This document shows positions 8,926-17,841 of a stretch of 64,000 nucleotides of DNA, in pieces. A model generated the notes under the pieces. That model saw only the letters and a list, made by a program, of their open reading frames with translations. It ran no database searches and was not told the origin of the DNA. Positions within the stretch are counted from its first letter, which is position 1. Each line of letters starts with the position of its first letter. Source of the DNA: an uncultured Chlorobiota bacterium (lineage in GTDB: Bacteria > Bacteroidota > Ignavibacteria > UBA10030 > UBA6906); the NCBI GenBank assembly GCA_900696645.1, contig CAADGV010000014.1, positions 1 through 64,000 on the forward strand, given 5' to 3'. The position numbers and the translations under genes were made by a program.

Positions 8926-11900
8926 ATGAGGATCCATTGGAGGATTCTTCTCACGACACTTGCAGTCGCATGCCTGCTCTTCACGCCGCTTGCAACTCAG
9001 GCACAAGGCCCGACCGCAACACTCTTTGTCCAACCGTTCCCGTCTCCCTACCCCGGCGAATGGCAGACCAATCCCTCAATCGGATTTCTGACGATTCAGG
9101 GTCTCGGCGGCCAACCGGTGACCATCGATCTGCGAATCACGCGTCGCGCAGGCGGGCCTCCGATAGTCAGCGGCTCCAGCAGTCCGCAGACACTCATGCC
9201 GGGGCCGTCTTCAATACTCAACAATACTCAGTTTCTTTCGCTTCAGAACGTTACCTACGATCCATCCATCCGTCAGCAGGCAATTCGCAGCGGCAGGCTG
9301 CCGGAAGGCGAATATATCGCTTGTGTCGATATCAAGAACGCGAGTGGAGGAATAGTTGTACAGAATGTTTGCTCGCAGGTGTTCACCATCGTCTATCCCG
9401 ATCCGCCGCAACTGATCTCGCCCGCGAATCAGGATTCTGTTGCGCCGCAGTACCCGATCTTCTCCTGGACTCCCGTCACCGTTCCGCCGACGTTCACGCT
9501 TCGATACCAATTCAGAGTTGTAGAGGTTCTGCAGGGACAAGTGCCCGCGCAAGCGCTTGCCTCCAACAATCCGCACCACGAAGATCTGAACCTTGCAATA
9601 ACGAGTCTTGTGTATCCGATTTCGGCACAGGTATTGGTGCAGGGGAAACGCTACGCGTGGCAGATACAAGTTCTTGACCAGAACGACTATCCGGCAACTA
9701 CAAACAACGGCAGAAGCCAGATCTTCACATTCGTGTACAAGGGAACGTTGATTCCGCCGCCACCGCCGCCGATTCCACCGAACGAATGCATTCGCATGGT
9801 TGTGCACACACCCGAGGCGGGCGTGGTGTTGACGAGCAGCGATAAGCCGAAGTTCGTCGTGAACGCGAGTCCGGCGCTCAACTTTCAGCGATTGCAGCAA
9901 GGACGGCTGCGTGTGTGGAAGATGAATGATTCGAGCGAGGCGATGACTACGGCAATGGGACGCACACCGACGTTTCTGCTCGGCTTCAATGTGTCGGCAA
10001 CGACGCTGGGTTCGATGGAAATAGATTCAATGAACTCGCGTCTTGAAGTAAAGATGAGCGGAAGCGACCCGCAATTCTCCTTCACGCCCGAAGCAAATTC
10101 GTGGTACGTCTGGAGATTTGATCTGAAGTATGACAGAAATCTCGTCCGCAAAGACGGCGTGCAGTGTACCGTTGATACGTCATCGACGCCGGCGTATAAG
10201 TTCAAGTACGCTCCGAGTTCCGTTGCAGGAGGCGGCGAGTGCCGCGATGTGTGCAGCGCCCCTGCACCGACGAATACGACGCCATCTTCGTTGCCGTTTG
10301 TGCAGGGAGATACTGTGAAAATCGGGAAGTTCAACCTGATTCTCACACAAGTCTCCGGCGGAGCCGCAAATCTCTCGGGTAAGGGAGAGATAAAGATTCC
10401 GATGTTCAAGGCAAATTTGAAGGTGAAATTCACCGGACTCAAGGTGAATAGTCTGAAAGAAGTGTTCGACGGCGAAGTAACGGCCGAACAGACGGAAAAC
10501 TCTCCGCTCACGGAAGCCGAAGCAAACGGACTCGGTTCCGCGTTGGGTCTCACGCCGCAGAAAATCTCAACGATTCATGCAATTGCCAGCGATGCAACGC
10601 GGCTCGTCAGTTCACTGGCAGGCGCTACTCCGTTGACTCTGCCGATTGGATTAGACAAGGAAATTGCCGGTCAGCGCTATGTTGTAGGCATTATCGGTAT
10701 GGTGTTCAAGCCGACTGCCGCGTACTTGAACATGGCGATGTCGTACCCTATGCCCGATTGGGGAACGGATATTGCGCTTAGTCTCGGTGCACGCAACATC
10801 TGCTTCTCTCCGACAGGCATTGGCGGTGATGGTAACATCCAACTGTATCTCCCTAACGACCTCGGCTACACGTCGGGCGATTCGTGGGGATTCAGGTTTC
10901 TCGCATCCTCCGCCGCCGATTCGGGTTGCGTTGTGACGCTCGACTGCAAGGGCTTCAAAGATTTACGCCTTGCGGTGCATGTCGATTTCCCTCGTTCGTG
11001 GCTGCGTCCCTTCCCGACGGATGACGGCGTCTCGAAAGTGAAGGGGAAATTCCTCACACACATTTCCCGCGGCGGTAACTTCATCGCATCAGCAAATCTC
11101 GATAGATGCGAAATTACCAGCGCCCCCGGCTTTGTGCTGGAAGTTCAGGAAATGGTGTTCGACAAGTCGGTGGAGGAAAATCCCCCCGGCATCGTCTTCC
11201 CGGCAGGGTACGTCGGCATTACCGACAATACCTGGACGGGCTTTTATATCAAGCGGGCGAGTATTTCATTGCCGCCGCAGTTGAGAACATTCAACGCAAC
11301 GCAACCGCCGCAACTTGCCGTTCAGAATTTGTTGATCACGAAGGTGGGAATCACGGGTAGTTTCCGCGCGGAGAACGTCTTCATGTATCCCAACGGGAAT
11401 TTCGGAGATTGGGGTGGAAGTCTTGATACGCTTGCCGTTGAAGTCGTAAGCAGTTCGCTGCGTTCGGGATGGATGAAGGGGAAGATCAAGATGCCGATCT
11501 CGGAAAGCCCGATGCTGTACTCCGCCACGTTATCTCGGCCGGGAACATCCGATACGGCAAAAACTCTCACCTATGCGTTTGTGATTACGCCGGGCGATTC
11601 ATTCCAGGCGGATATTTGGAAAGCCAGTATTAAGTTGCAGCCGACATCGAACATCATCATCACCAACAATAATCCGCAGAGGAAGATGATCGCCTCTGCC
11701 GTTCTTAACGGCAGCGTGTCGATAGCCGGCAACATCGGCGGAATTCCCGACGTCAAACTTCCGGGCGTCGGGTTCCAGAATATGAAGTTGCAATCCGTGA
11801 AGCCCTACTTCACGAAGGGAACGTTCAGCTTCGCGAGTCCGCAAAAAGGGCTGGCCGGATTCCCTGTCTCCATCTCCAATATCGATATGGAGAACACGAC

Positions 11901-13386
11901 CCGCCAGGGCAAAGATCTTTCCGGAATCAAATTCACTATCAGCGTGAACGTTGCTCCCGGCTCGAACGCTATCAGCGGTGGAACAACTCTAAAGCTGTGG
12001 GGTGAACTGAATTTGACGGGGCCGGGACAGAAGTTTGCGTTCCACAGTATTGAACTCGATTCCGTCGGCGTGAATGCCGATTTAGGGCCGGTAAAAATTC
12101 TCGGCTATATCAAGCTCTACCGTGACGATCCCGTGTACGGCTCCGGGTTCAGAGGGGCCATCAAGGCGGATATTATTCAGCGCATAACCGTTACCTCGAC
12201 AGTACAGTTCGGGCAAGTGAGCGGCTTCCGGTATTTCTACGTCGATGCGAAAGGGATTTTCAATCCGGGGATTGCTTTCGGCACAACCGGAGTCGGGTTC
12301 TACGGACTAGGCGGCGGTTTCTGGTACAACATGCGGCGTGAAGGTCCGGCCAATCCGCCTGTGCCGACTTCATCGGGCGTAGCGGGCCCGACACCGGGCG
12401 CTACAGCGTCGGGGTTCCGGTTTGTTCCGAACAACGGCACGTTCGGCTTCAAGGCGCTTGTTGTTCTCGGCACCTATCCTTCGTCTGTTGCGTTCAATTG
12501 CGACGTGATTCTCGAAATTGAATTGCAACGCAATGCTGCTGCCGGTACTGTTTCGATGGGACGCATTTCGCTGCAAGGAAATGGCTACATGATGGCGGAA
12601 GTGACTGCACGCCAGAATGCAAAAGTGACGATGTTCTGCGACATCACCTACAACTTCCCGACGAAAACCCTGCACGGCGTCTTCAACGTGAACATCAATG
12701 CTACGCCGGTGAAGGGCAACGGCACTATGGTGATACATGTCGAACAATCGACGTGGTATGTGAAGATTGGTGAGCCGAGCAGCAGAATCAGTCTCACGCT
12801 TGCCCCCTGGATGCCCAGTGCACAGGCGTATCTGATGATGGGGAAGGGCTTGCCTCCTCCACCCCCGCCTCCGCCGCAGGTTCGTAATGTGATCGGCGGG
12901 CCGTCGGCGAACCGCGACACACGAATCGCGGCAGGCAACGGTTTTGCATTCGGCGCATCACTGTCGTTTGATACAGGCCGGCAAACGTTTTCCATCTTCT
13001 ACGGACAAGTAAGTGCCGGCGGCGGCTTCGATATTGCCATTCTGAAGCAAGTTCGCTGTACGGGTATCAACGGCTGGCAGGCTCAGGGCCAACTCTATGC
13101 CTGGGTGAATGCTTCCATCGGATTGTATGTTGATGTCGGATTCTGGACGTACAAACCGTGCGGACCGTGGTACTGCTACGTGTGCAAGTGGTGCAAGGCC
13201 AGCTATGTCGGGTACAAGGGCAACTTCGAAATCCTGGGCGTTAGTGCAGCAGCGTTGCTTGAAGCTGGCGGCCCGAATCCGTTGTGGGTGAAGGGTACGA
13301 TTAAGGGCAACTACAATATCCTTGGCGGACTTGTGAAGGGGCATTGCACATTCCAGTTTAGCAAAGGAACGGAGTGTAGAATATGA
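8926..13386 (+). CDS. very large exported protein of unknown function (TANFOR-like N-terminus)
   Basis: A 1486-residue exported protein. I chose the ATG at 8926 because a GGGAGG site lies 6 bases upstream; the in-frame TTG at 8920 abuts it. A signal peptide (RILLTTLAVACLLFTPLATQAQ region) is followed by residues 30-150 with RLPEGEYIACVDIKN, which recalls the 'TANFOR' domain family of Bacteroidota. Residues 155-290 form a fibronectin-like segment (QLISPANQDSVAPQYPIFSW ... GKRYAWQIQVLDQN). Two proline tracts (IPPPPPPPIPP at about 280 and GLPPPPPPPPQ near 1310) look like linkers. The middle 900 residues are beta-rich without a family I know. The end is cysteine-rich (PCGPWYCYVCKWCKAS) and there is no T9SS sorting domain. 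Its stop overlaps the next start by four bases (ATGA), so the two are translationally coupled. Confidence 0.75.
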   Translation: MRIHWRILLTTLAVACLLFTPLATQAQGPTATLFVQPFPSPYPGEWQTNPSIGFLTIQGLGGQPVTIDLRITRRAGGPPIVSGSSSPQTLMPGPSSILNNTQFLSLQNVTYDPSIRQQAIRSGRLPEGEYIACVDIKNASGGIVVQNVCSQVFTIVYPDPPQLISPANQDSVAPQYPIFSWTPVTVPPTFTLRYQFRVVEVLQGQVPAQALASNNPHHEDLNLAITSLVYPISAQVLVQGKRYAWQIQVLDQNDYPATTNNGRSQIFTFVYKGTLIPPPPPPIPPNECIRMVVHTPEAGVVLTSSDKPKFVVNASPALNFQRLQQGRLRVWKMNDSSEAMTTAMGRTPTFLLGFNVSATTLGSMEIDSMNSRLEVKMSGSDPQFSFTPEANSWYVWRFDLKYDRNLVRKDGVQCTVDTSSTPAYKFKYAPSSVAGGGECRDVCSAPAPTNTTPSSLPFVQGDTVKIGKFNLILTQVSGGAANLSGKGEIKIPMFKANLKVKFTGLKVNSLKEVFDGEVTAEQTENSPLTEAEANGLGSALGLTPQKISTIHAIASDATRLVSSLAGATPLTLPIGLDKEIAGQRYVVGIIGMVFKPTAAYLNMAMSYPMPDWGTDIALSLGARNICFSPTGIGGDGNIQLYLPNDLGYTSGDSWGFRFLASSAADSGCVVTLDCKGFKDLRLAVHVDFPRSWLRPFPTDDGVSKVKGKFLTHISRGGNFIASANLDRCEITSAPGFVLEVQEMVFDKSVEENPPGIVFPAGYVGITDNTWTGFYIKRASISLPPQLRTFNATQPPQLAVQNLLITKVGITGSFRAENVFMYPNGNFGDWGGSLDTLAVEVVSSSLRSGWMKGKIKMPISESPMLYSATLSRPGTSDTAKTLTYAFVITPGDSFQADIWKASIKLQPTSNIIITNNNPQRKMIASAVLNGSVSIAGNIGGIPDVKLPGVGFQNMKLQSVKPYFTKGTFSFASPQKGLAGFPVSISNIDMENTTRQGKDLSGIKFTISVNVAPGSNAISGGTTLKLWGELNLTGPGQKFAFHSIELDSVGVNADLGPVKILGYIKLYRDDPVYGSGFRGAIKADIIQRITVTSTVQFGQVSGFRYFYVDAKGIFNPGIAFGTTGVGFYGLGGGFWYNMRREGPANPPVPTSSGVAGPTPGATASGFRFVPNNGTFGFKALVVLGTYPSSVAFNCDVILEIELQRNAAAGTVSMGRISLQGNGYMMAEVTARQNAKVTMFCDITYNFPTKTLHGVFNVNINATPVKGNGTMVIHVEQSTWYVKIGEPSSRISLTLAPWMPSAQAYLMMGKGLPPPPPPPPQVRNVIGGPSANRDTRIAAGNGFAFGASLSFDTGRQTFSIFYGQVSAGGGFDIAILKQVRCTGINGWQAQGQLYAWVNASIGLYVDVGFWTYKPCGPWYCYVCKWCKASYVGYKGNFEILGVSAAALLEAGGPNPLWVKGTIKGNYNILGGLVKGHCTFQFSKGTECRI

Positions 13387-15497
13387 GAAGACGAACCTTT
13401 TTCCATGCGGGGGTTACATTGTTGTTTGTCGTGAGCGGGGCAGCATTCTCACAACAACCGGCAGACCCGCCGCAATCGGTTCCTCGTGACCCGGGGTTTG
13501 CACAAATCAAAGTGTTGGCGAGAACGAGCAACGATTCTGTCGTACTCCGCTGGGCGCCGAATACACCACACGGTTGGTACGTCGCAAACCGGACGGGCTA
13601 TGTTGTCGAACGTCGGTCGGGCGCCGGACAGTTCACACGGATGACTCCCGACACGCTTCATCCGTGGATGCCGGAGCAGTTCTTGGACGCAATCAATGCT
13701 GACAGGGAGAATGCGCTTTTTCCGCTCGCGTTACAGGCTGTGTGGGGAGATTCGGTGTTGCTGGATCTTGTTCCGACCGGAGGCGATACGGTAGGCGCAA
13801 TGGCGGAATTGAGCATGAATCTCTACAGTTACGCCCTCTTTGCGGCTGATAACGATCCCAATGTGGCGTCGGCGTTGGGCCTCCGCTACGTTGACAGAAC
13901 TGTGCGGGCAGGTGAAACGTACACCTACCGCATCCGGCTGAACGAGCCGCGGCCCTACAGAATTGATGCAGGCGAAGTGACGGTTGTGGTCCGGCCGCCG
14001 GAACCGAATCCACCTCCCGCAAATCTTACCGCCCTCGGATTGGATGGCAGAATCGAAATCCGCTGGGATGAATTGATGCGGGATCATCATACAGGATACA
14101 ACATCTACCGCTCGGAAGACGGCGGAAGAATATTCAACAAGCTCAACTCTACGCCGATTGTGATGGTCACGCGCACGGATACCGTTCAGCGCGGCATAGG
14201 CGTATACACGGACAGTACAATTGTCAACTACAGGCCGTACAAGTATCGCGTCCGGGGGATAAATGCGTTCGGTGAGTTGGGTCCGCACGCGGAAGTCGAG
14301 GCGATGGGGCGCGATCTGACGCCGCCTGCTCCGCCCATCGTCAAGAATCCGGAACAGATCGAGCGAAACAGAATTCGCCTGACGTGGGATGTCATTCAAG
14401 TCGATGCCGATCTTGCAGGATTCATTGTCTCCCGCAGTGCATTGTCCGACAGCAACTTCCGGCCGATTACCCCGAGGCCGCTTCCGAAAACGGCCCGAAC
14501 GTTCATTGACGAGCGGCCCGATGATGCCGAGCCCTACTATCTTGTATCATCAATTGATACAGCGGGTAATACGGCTGCGGCATTTCCGGTTATGGGATTT
14601 GTGATTGATTCGACGCCGCCGGCAGTTCCGCGAGGACTTTCAGGGATGATCGACACGAATGGCGTTGTTCACTTGCGGTGGAACAAGAATCTTGAACGCA
14701 ACATCTTCGGCTATCGTGTGCTTCGCGCAAATGCCGCCGACCATGAATTCGCCCAGCTTACGGGCGATGTGTGGCGCGATACGACATTCACCGATACTGT
14801 TGAAGTGAACACACTCACGCTGTACATCTACTACAGAATTGCCGCAGTCAACAATCGGTACAATCATTCCGAGTTGTCACCGATTCTTGCCTTGCGCCGT
14901 CCCGATCGTGTTCCGCCGGATGCGCCGGTGTTCACAGATGTTCAAGTCAGTGATTCGGCTGTGATGCTGAAGTGGGCTGCCAGCACAAGCGAGGACATGC
15001 ATTCACATGTACTCTACCGTCGTCCCGCCGACTCGGCGAGTTGGTCAAGACTTGCCGTACTCTCCCGTACGGCTTCGGAGTATGTAGATAAAGCCGTGAA
15101 GCAAAGCGTGATGTACGAATATCAGATAGAGGCGGTTGACAGCAGCGGGCTTCGAGCGATGGCGCTGCTGTCCGTTCAGGGCCGGCCGTACGATACGGGC
15201 GTACGACCGCCTGTTTCGGGCCTTAACGCGCAGTTTGATCCGTTACAAAACAAGATTGTGCTTACCTGGTCGTACTCCACCCGGAAAGAAGAGAAGTTCC
15301 ATTTTCTGATCTATCGGTCGGCAAAGGGCTCTCCTTTCAATCAGTTCAAAGCTATCCCGTCGGGACAACAGACATTTACGGACACCGAGCTTCTCGGCGA
15401 TGGCGCGTACATTTACGGTGTTCAGGTCGTTGCCGACAACGGCGCGCAGTCACGCATCAGCGAACGCGCCCAGGTATCGGTGTACAGCACACGATAA
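13383..15497 (+). CDS. exported protein with about six fibronectin type III repeats
   Basis: A 704-residue protein beginning with a signal peptide (FFHAGVTLLFVVSGAAFSQQ). It is built almost wholly of fibronectin-III-like units recognisable by a Trp near strand C and a Y(N/V)(I/V)YRS-type phrase: one at about 40-200 with a long insertion, then about 205-320, 325-410, 415-510, 515-600 and 610-700 (for example IEIRWDELMRDHHTGYNIYR and VHLRWNKNLERNIFGYRVLR). There is no catalytic motif and no T9SS tail. FN3 chains usually act as spacers or adhesive arms outside the cell. The start overlaps the stop of the 1486-residue exported protein and a barrel gene follows after 24 bases, so all three likely work together in or outside the outer membrane. 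Confidence 0.8.
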   Translation: MRRRTFFHAGVTLLFVVSGAAFSQQPADPPQSVPRDPGFAQIKVLARTSNDSVVLRWAPNTPHGWYVANRTGYVVERRSGAGQFTRMTPDTLHPWMPEQFLDAINADRENALFPLALQAVWGDSVLLDLVPTGGDTVGAMAELSMNLYSYALFAADNDPNVASALGLRYVDRTVRAGETYTYRIRLNEPRPYRIDAGEVTVVVRPPEPNPPPANLTALGLDGRIEIRWDELMRDHHTGYNIYRSEDGGRIFNKLNSTPIVMVTRTDTVQRGIGVYTDSTIVNYRPYKYRVRGINAFGELGPHAEVEAMGRDLTPPAPPIVKNPEQIERNRIRLTWDVIQVDADLAGFIVSRSALSDSNFRPITPRPLPKTARTFIDERPDDAEPYYLVSSIDTAGNTAAAFPVMGFVIDSTPPAVPRGLSGMIDTNGVVHLRWNKNLERNIFGYRVLRANAADHEFAQLTGDVWRDTTFTDTVEVNTLTLYIYYRIAAVNNRYNHSELSPILALRRPDRVPPDAPVFTDVQVSDSAVMLKWAASTSEDMHSHVLYRRPADSASWSRLAVLSRTASEYVDKAVKQSVMYEYQIEAVDSSGLRAMALLSVQGRPYDTGVRPPVSGLNAQFDPLQNKIVLTWSYSTRKEEKFHFLIYRSAKGSPFNQFKAIPSGQQTFTDTELLGDGAYIYGVQVVADNGAQSRISERAQVSVYSTR

Positions 15498-15521
15498 ATT
15501 CCACCGCCAGGAAAGAACATC

Positions 15522-17213
15522 ATGGCTCAACATCGAACAGCGGGGGGAATTGCAGTCACACTCGTGCTTGCATTGATCGCATCGACTCTTTACGCGCAGT
15601 CGCCGCCAGACACCTCGACATTCCTCGAGCGAGCCGTGAAATTGGGGGGTGAAATCGGCACATACGGCGAATGGTACAGCATCAACGGACAGGATCGCCG
15701 CCGCCCGTCAACAACGGGACGCTTGTTCATCCGCCCTACGTTGACGTTCTTTGATGCCCTTTCTCTCAACTTTGATATTCTTCTTTCAACCGAAGGAACG
15801 GCTGCCCGGCAGAACATCAACCAACTCGGACTTCATCCCACTTGGAAATGGGGAAATGCCCATGTCGGTGACTTCACCGAAACCTACTCCGACTACACGC
15901 TGAACGGCATCATGATTCGCGGTGGCGCATTCAACATCAATCCGGGAATCTTCCGTCTCTCGGCAATTGGCGGTTTTACAAAGCGCGCCGTTGGTGGCGG
16001 GGCTGATAACGGTGCGTTCGACCGCTACCTGTATGGGGGAAAAGTCGGAATCGGAACCGAAACAGGCGGATACGTTGATCTCTTGTTTCTTCGCGTGCGT
16101 GATGAGATTTCGTCGCTTCCACCGAGTAGTCAACAAGTTGTGATTGATTCGACGAATCCTTCGTTGACTCCACCACGAAGATTTGAGGTGACACCACAGG
16201 AAAATCTCGTCGCCGGCATTCTGGCAAATCTGAAACTCTTCGAGAATACCATTCAGTGGAAGACTGACGCAACGGTTGGATTGTTCACGCGGGATATGCG
16301 TGTTGCTGCCGATACAACGCTGAAAATTCCGAGCCCGATCAACAAGCTCTACAGGGCGAACGTTACGTCAAACGTCGACGTTGCTGTAACATCCGAAATG
16401 ATTGTCGATGTCGGGAATGTGAATGTGAAAGGGGGATACAAATACATCGGGTCGGGATACAACTCGCTCGGCACGGCCTATCTGCTGAATGACCAGCAGG
16501 AATTTTTGCTGGCGCCGTCATTCAGAATCAACGATTGGTCGGTAGCGTTGAGTTATACGCGGCAGAACGACAATCTTCTGAACCAGAAAACATTTACAAC
16601 AGTCAGAAACATCTACACATCCAACATTACATTCCGTCCGGCGCAACTCTGGACGTCGAACATTCTTGCCAACTATCTGAACATGGATAACCGCTCGCCA
16701 AACGACACGACGCGCGTTGCCTTTTCGAGTCTGACACTCGGCACGAACCAGATTTTCGTGTTTACGCCAGGTTCCTTTGTGCAGGCTGTGACATTGGCCT
16801 ACATCTACCAACAATCGGGCGATGATTCGCCGTTGCGCGCGGGAATGAAATCAACGACGCATTCAGCAACGCTCGGCACGGTCATTCCTTTCGGCACCTC
16901 GTTCACTCTTTCCCCGACGGCGGGCGTTGTGCATTACAATCTTGGTTCGTTCGGCAGTCAGACAACGCAAACGTACGGACTTTCTCTCCAGAACCGCGCC
17001 GTCGAAAACAAGCTCATTACAACTCTTGCCTCCAGCGCATCGTTCGTGAAATCAAGCACGTCATTGCGCAACACACTTGCATCCAACTACCAGTTGACGC
17101 AATCATCGGTGGTCGGGCTCAGCTTCGGCATGACGAACTTCAACGGCGGTTCGCTTTCCAACCTGAAGTTCAACGAATACGTCGGCGCGGTTACGTTCAC
17201 ACAACGGTTTTAA
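15522..17213 (+). CDS. outer-membrane beta-barrel protein, third gene of the exported/FN3/barrel group
   Basis: A 563-residue protein with a signal peptide (VTLVLALIASTLYAQ) and AGGAAAG upstream of the start. The mature sequence alternates polar and hydrophobic residues in many short strands and ends in VTFTQRF; a C-terminal aromatic Phe is the usual barrel-assembly signal read by BamA. Strand-like phrases include GLSLQNRAVENKL and SVVGLSFGMTNF. No TonB box, plug domain or porin family was recognised. Its position behind the large exported and FN3 proteins suggests that it anchors or exports them; that is inference. Confidence 0.75.
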   Translation: MAQHRTAGGIAVTLVLALIASTLYAQSPPDTSTFLERAVKLGGEIGTYGEWYSINGQDRRRPSTTGRLFIRPTLTFFDALSLNFDILLSTEGTAARQNINQLGLHPTWKWGNAHVGDFTETYSDYTLNGIMIRGGAFNINPGIFRLSAIGGFTKRAVGGGADNGAFDRYLYGGKVGIGTETGGYVDLLFLRVRDEISSLPPSSQQVVIDSTNPSLTPPRRFEVTPQENLVAGILANLKLFENTIQWKTDATVGLFTRDMRVAADTTLKIPSPINKLYRANVTSNVDVAVTSEMIVDVGNVNVKGGYKYIGSGYNSLGTAYLLNDQQEFLLAPSFRINDWSVALSYTRQNDNLLNQKTFTTVRNIYTSNITFRPAQLWTSNILANYLNMDNRSPNDTTRVAFSSLTLGTNQIFVFTPGSFVQAVTLAYIYQQSGDDSPLRAGMKSTTHSATLGTVIPFGTSFTLSPTAGVVHYNLGSFGSQTTQTYGLSLQNRAVENKLITTLASSASFVKSSTSLRNTLASNYQLTQSSVVGLSFGMTNFNGGSLSNLKFNEYVGAVTFTQRF

Positions 17214-17424
17214 CGCCGACCGGGTTGCGCTTTCTCATTTCCTTTGCTTCTTTCTCATCCCTGAGAATGCTATCTTGTAGCATCATCCCGAATCGAGGGG
17301 AACAGGCGTTGGTATGATTGTTGAGATTCACGGGGGGAGTAGGCCTGTGGAAGCCGATGAGCTTTTCAACACTATCTCCAAACAAAATGAAAATCCTGCT
17401 TTGTTTGACGCGGAAGGCGTGCAA

Positions 17425-17829
17425 ATGAAACCGACTCACATCGAACATATCGGCATTGCGGTAAAAAATCTGGATGCCGCCATCAAATACTATGAGGAAG
17501 TCCTCGGCTTGAAATGCTACGCAATCGAAGAAGTGAAGGATCAAAAAGTGAAGACGGCATTCTTCATGGTCGGTGAAACAAAAATCGAATTGCTGGAAAC
17601 AACCGACCCCGAAGGGCCGATCGGCAAGTTCATCGAGAAGAAAGGGGAAGGAATTCATCATGTGGCGTTTGCGGTAAGCGGACTTCAACAGGTGCTGAAG
17701 GAAGTTGAATCCAAGGGGGTTCAGCTTATCGACAAGCAACCGCGCAAAGGAGCGGAGGGACTGCACATTGCGTTCCTCCATCCGAAATCCACCGGCGGCG
17801 TGCTGACAGAGTTGTGCGAAAAACCATGA
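17425..17829 (+). CDS. mce: methylmalonyl-CoA epimerase
   Basis: A 134-residue VOC-fold enzyme that interconverts (R)- and (S)-methylmalonyl-CoA. It shows IEHIGIAVKNLDAAIKYYEE with the first metal-binding His, an internal GIHHVAFAV with the second, and a C-terminal HPKSTGGVLTELCE with the Glu ligand and substrate loop. I set the start at 17425, preceded by GGAAGG, because the 37 extra upstream residues in the open frame are not part of the family. It heads the decarboxylase operon, 12 bases before mmdA, where it supplies the stereoisomer used by the decarboxylase or by the mutase. Confidence 0.93.
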   Translation: MKPTHIEHIGIAVKNLDAAIKYYEEVLGLKCYAIEEVKDQKVKTAFFMVGETKIELLETTDPEGPIGKFIEKKGEGIHHVAFAVSGLQQVLKEVESKGVQLIDKQPRKGAEGLHIAFLHPKSTGGVLTELCEKP

Positions 17830-17841
17830 ACCGGAACTGAT

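Noticed and set aside
9745-9780. Proline-codon tract in the large exported protein as a DNA repeat
   Set aside because: It is a coding proline linker (a second lies near 12855), not an independent repeat element.
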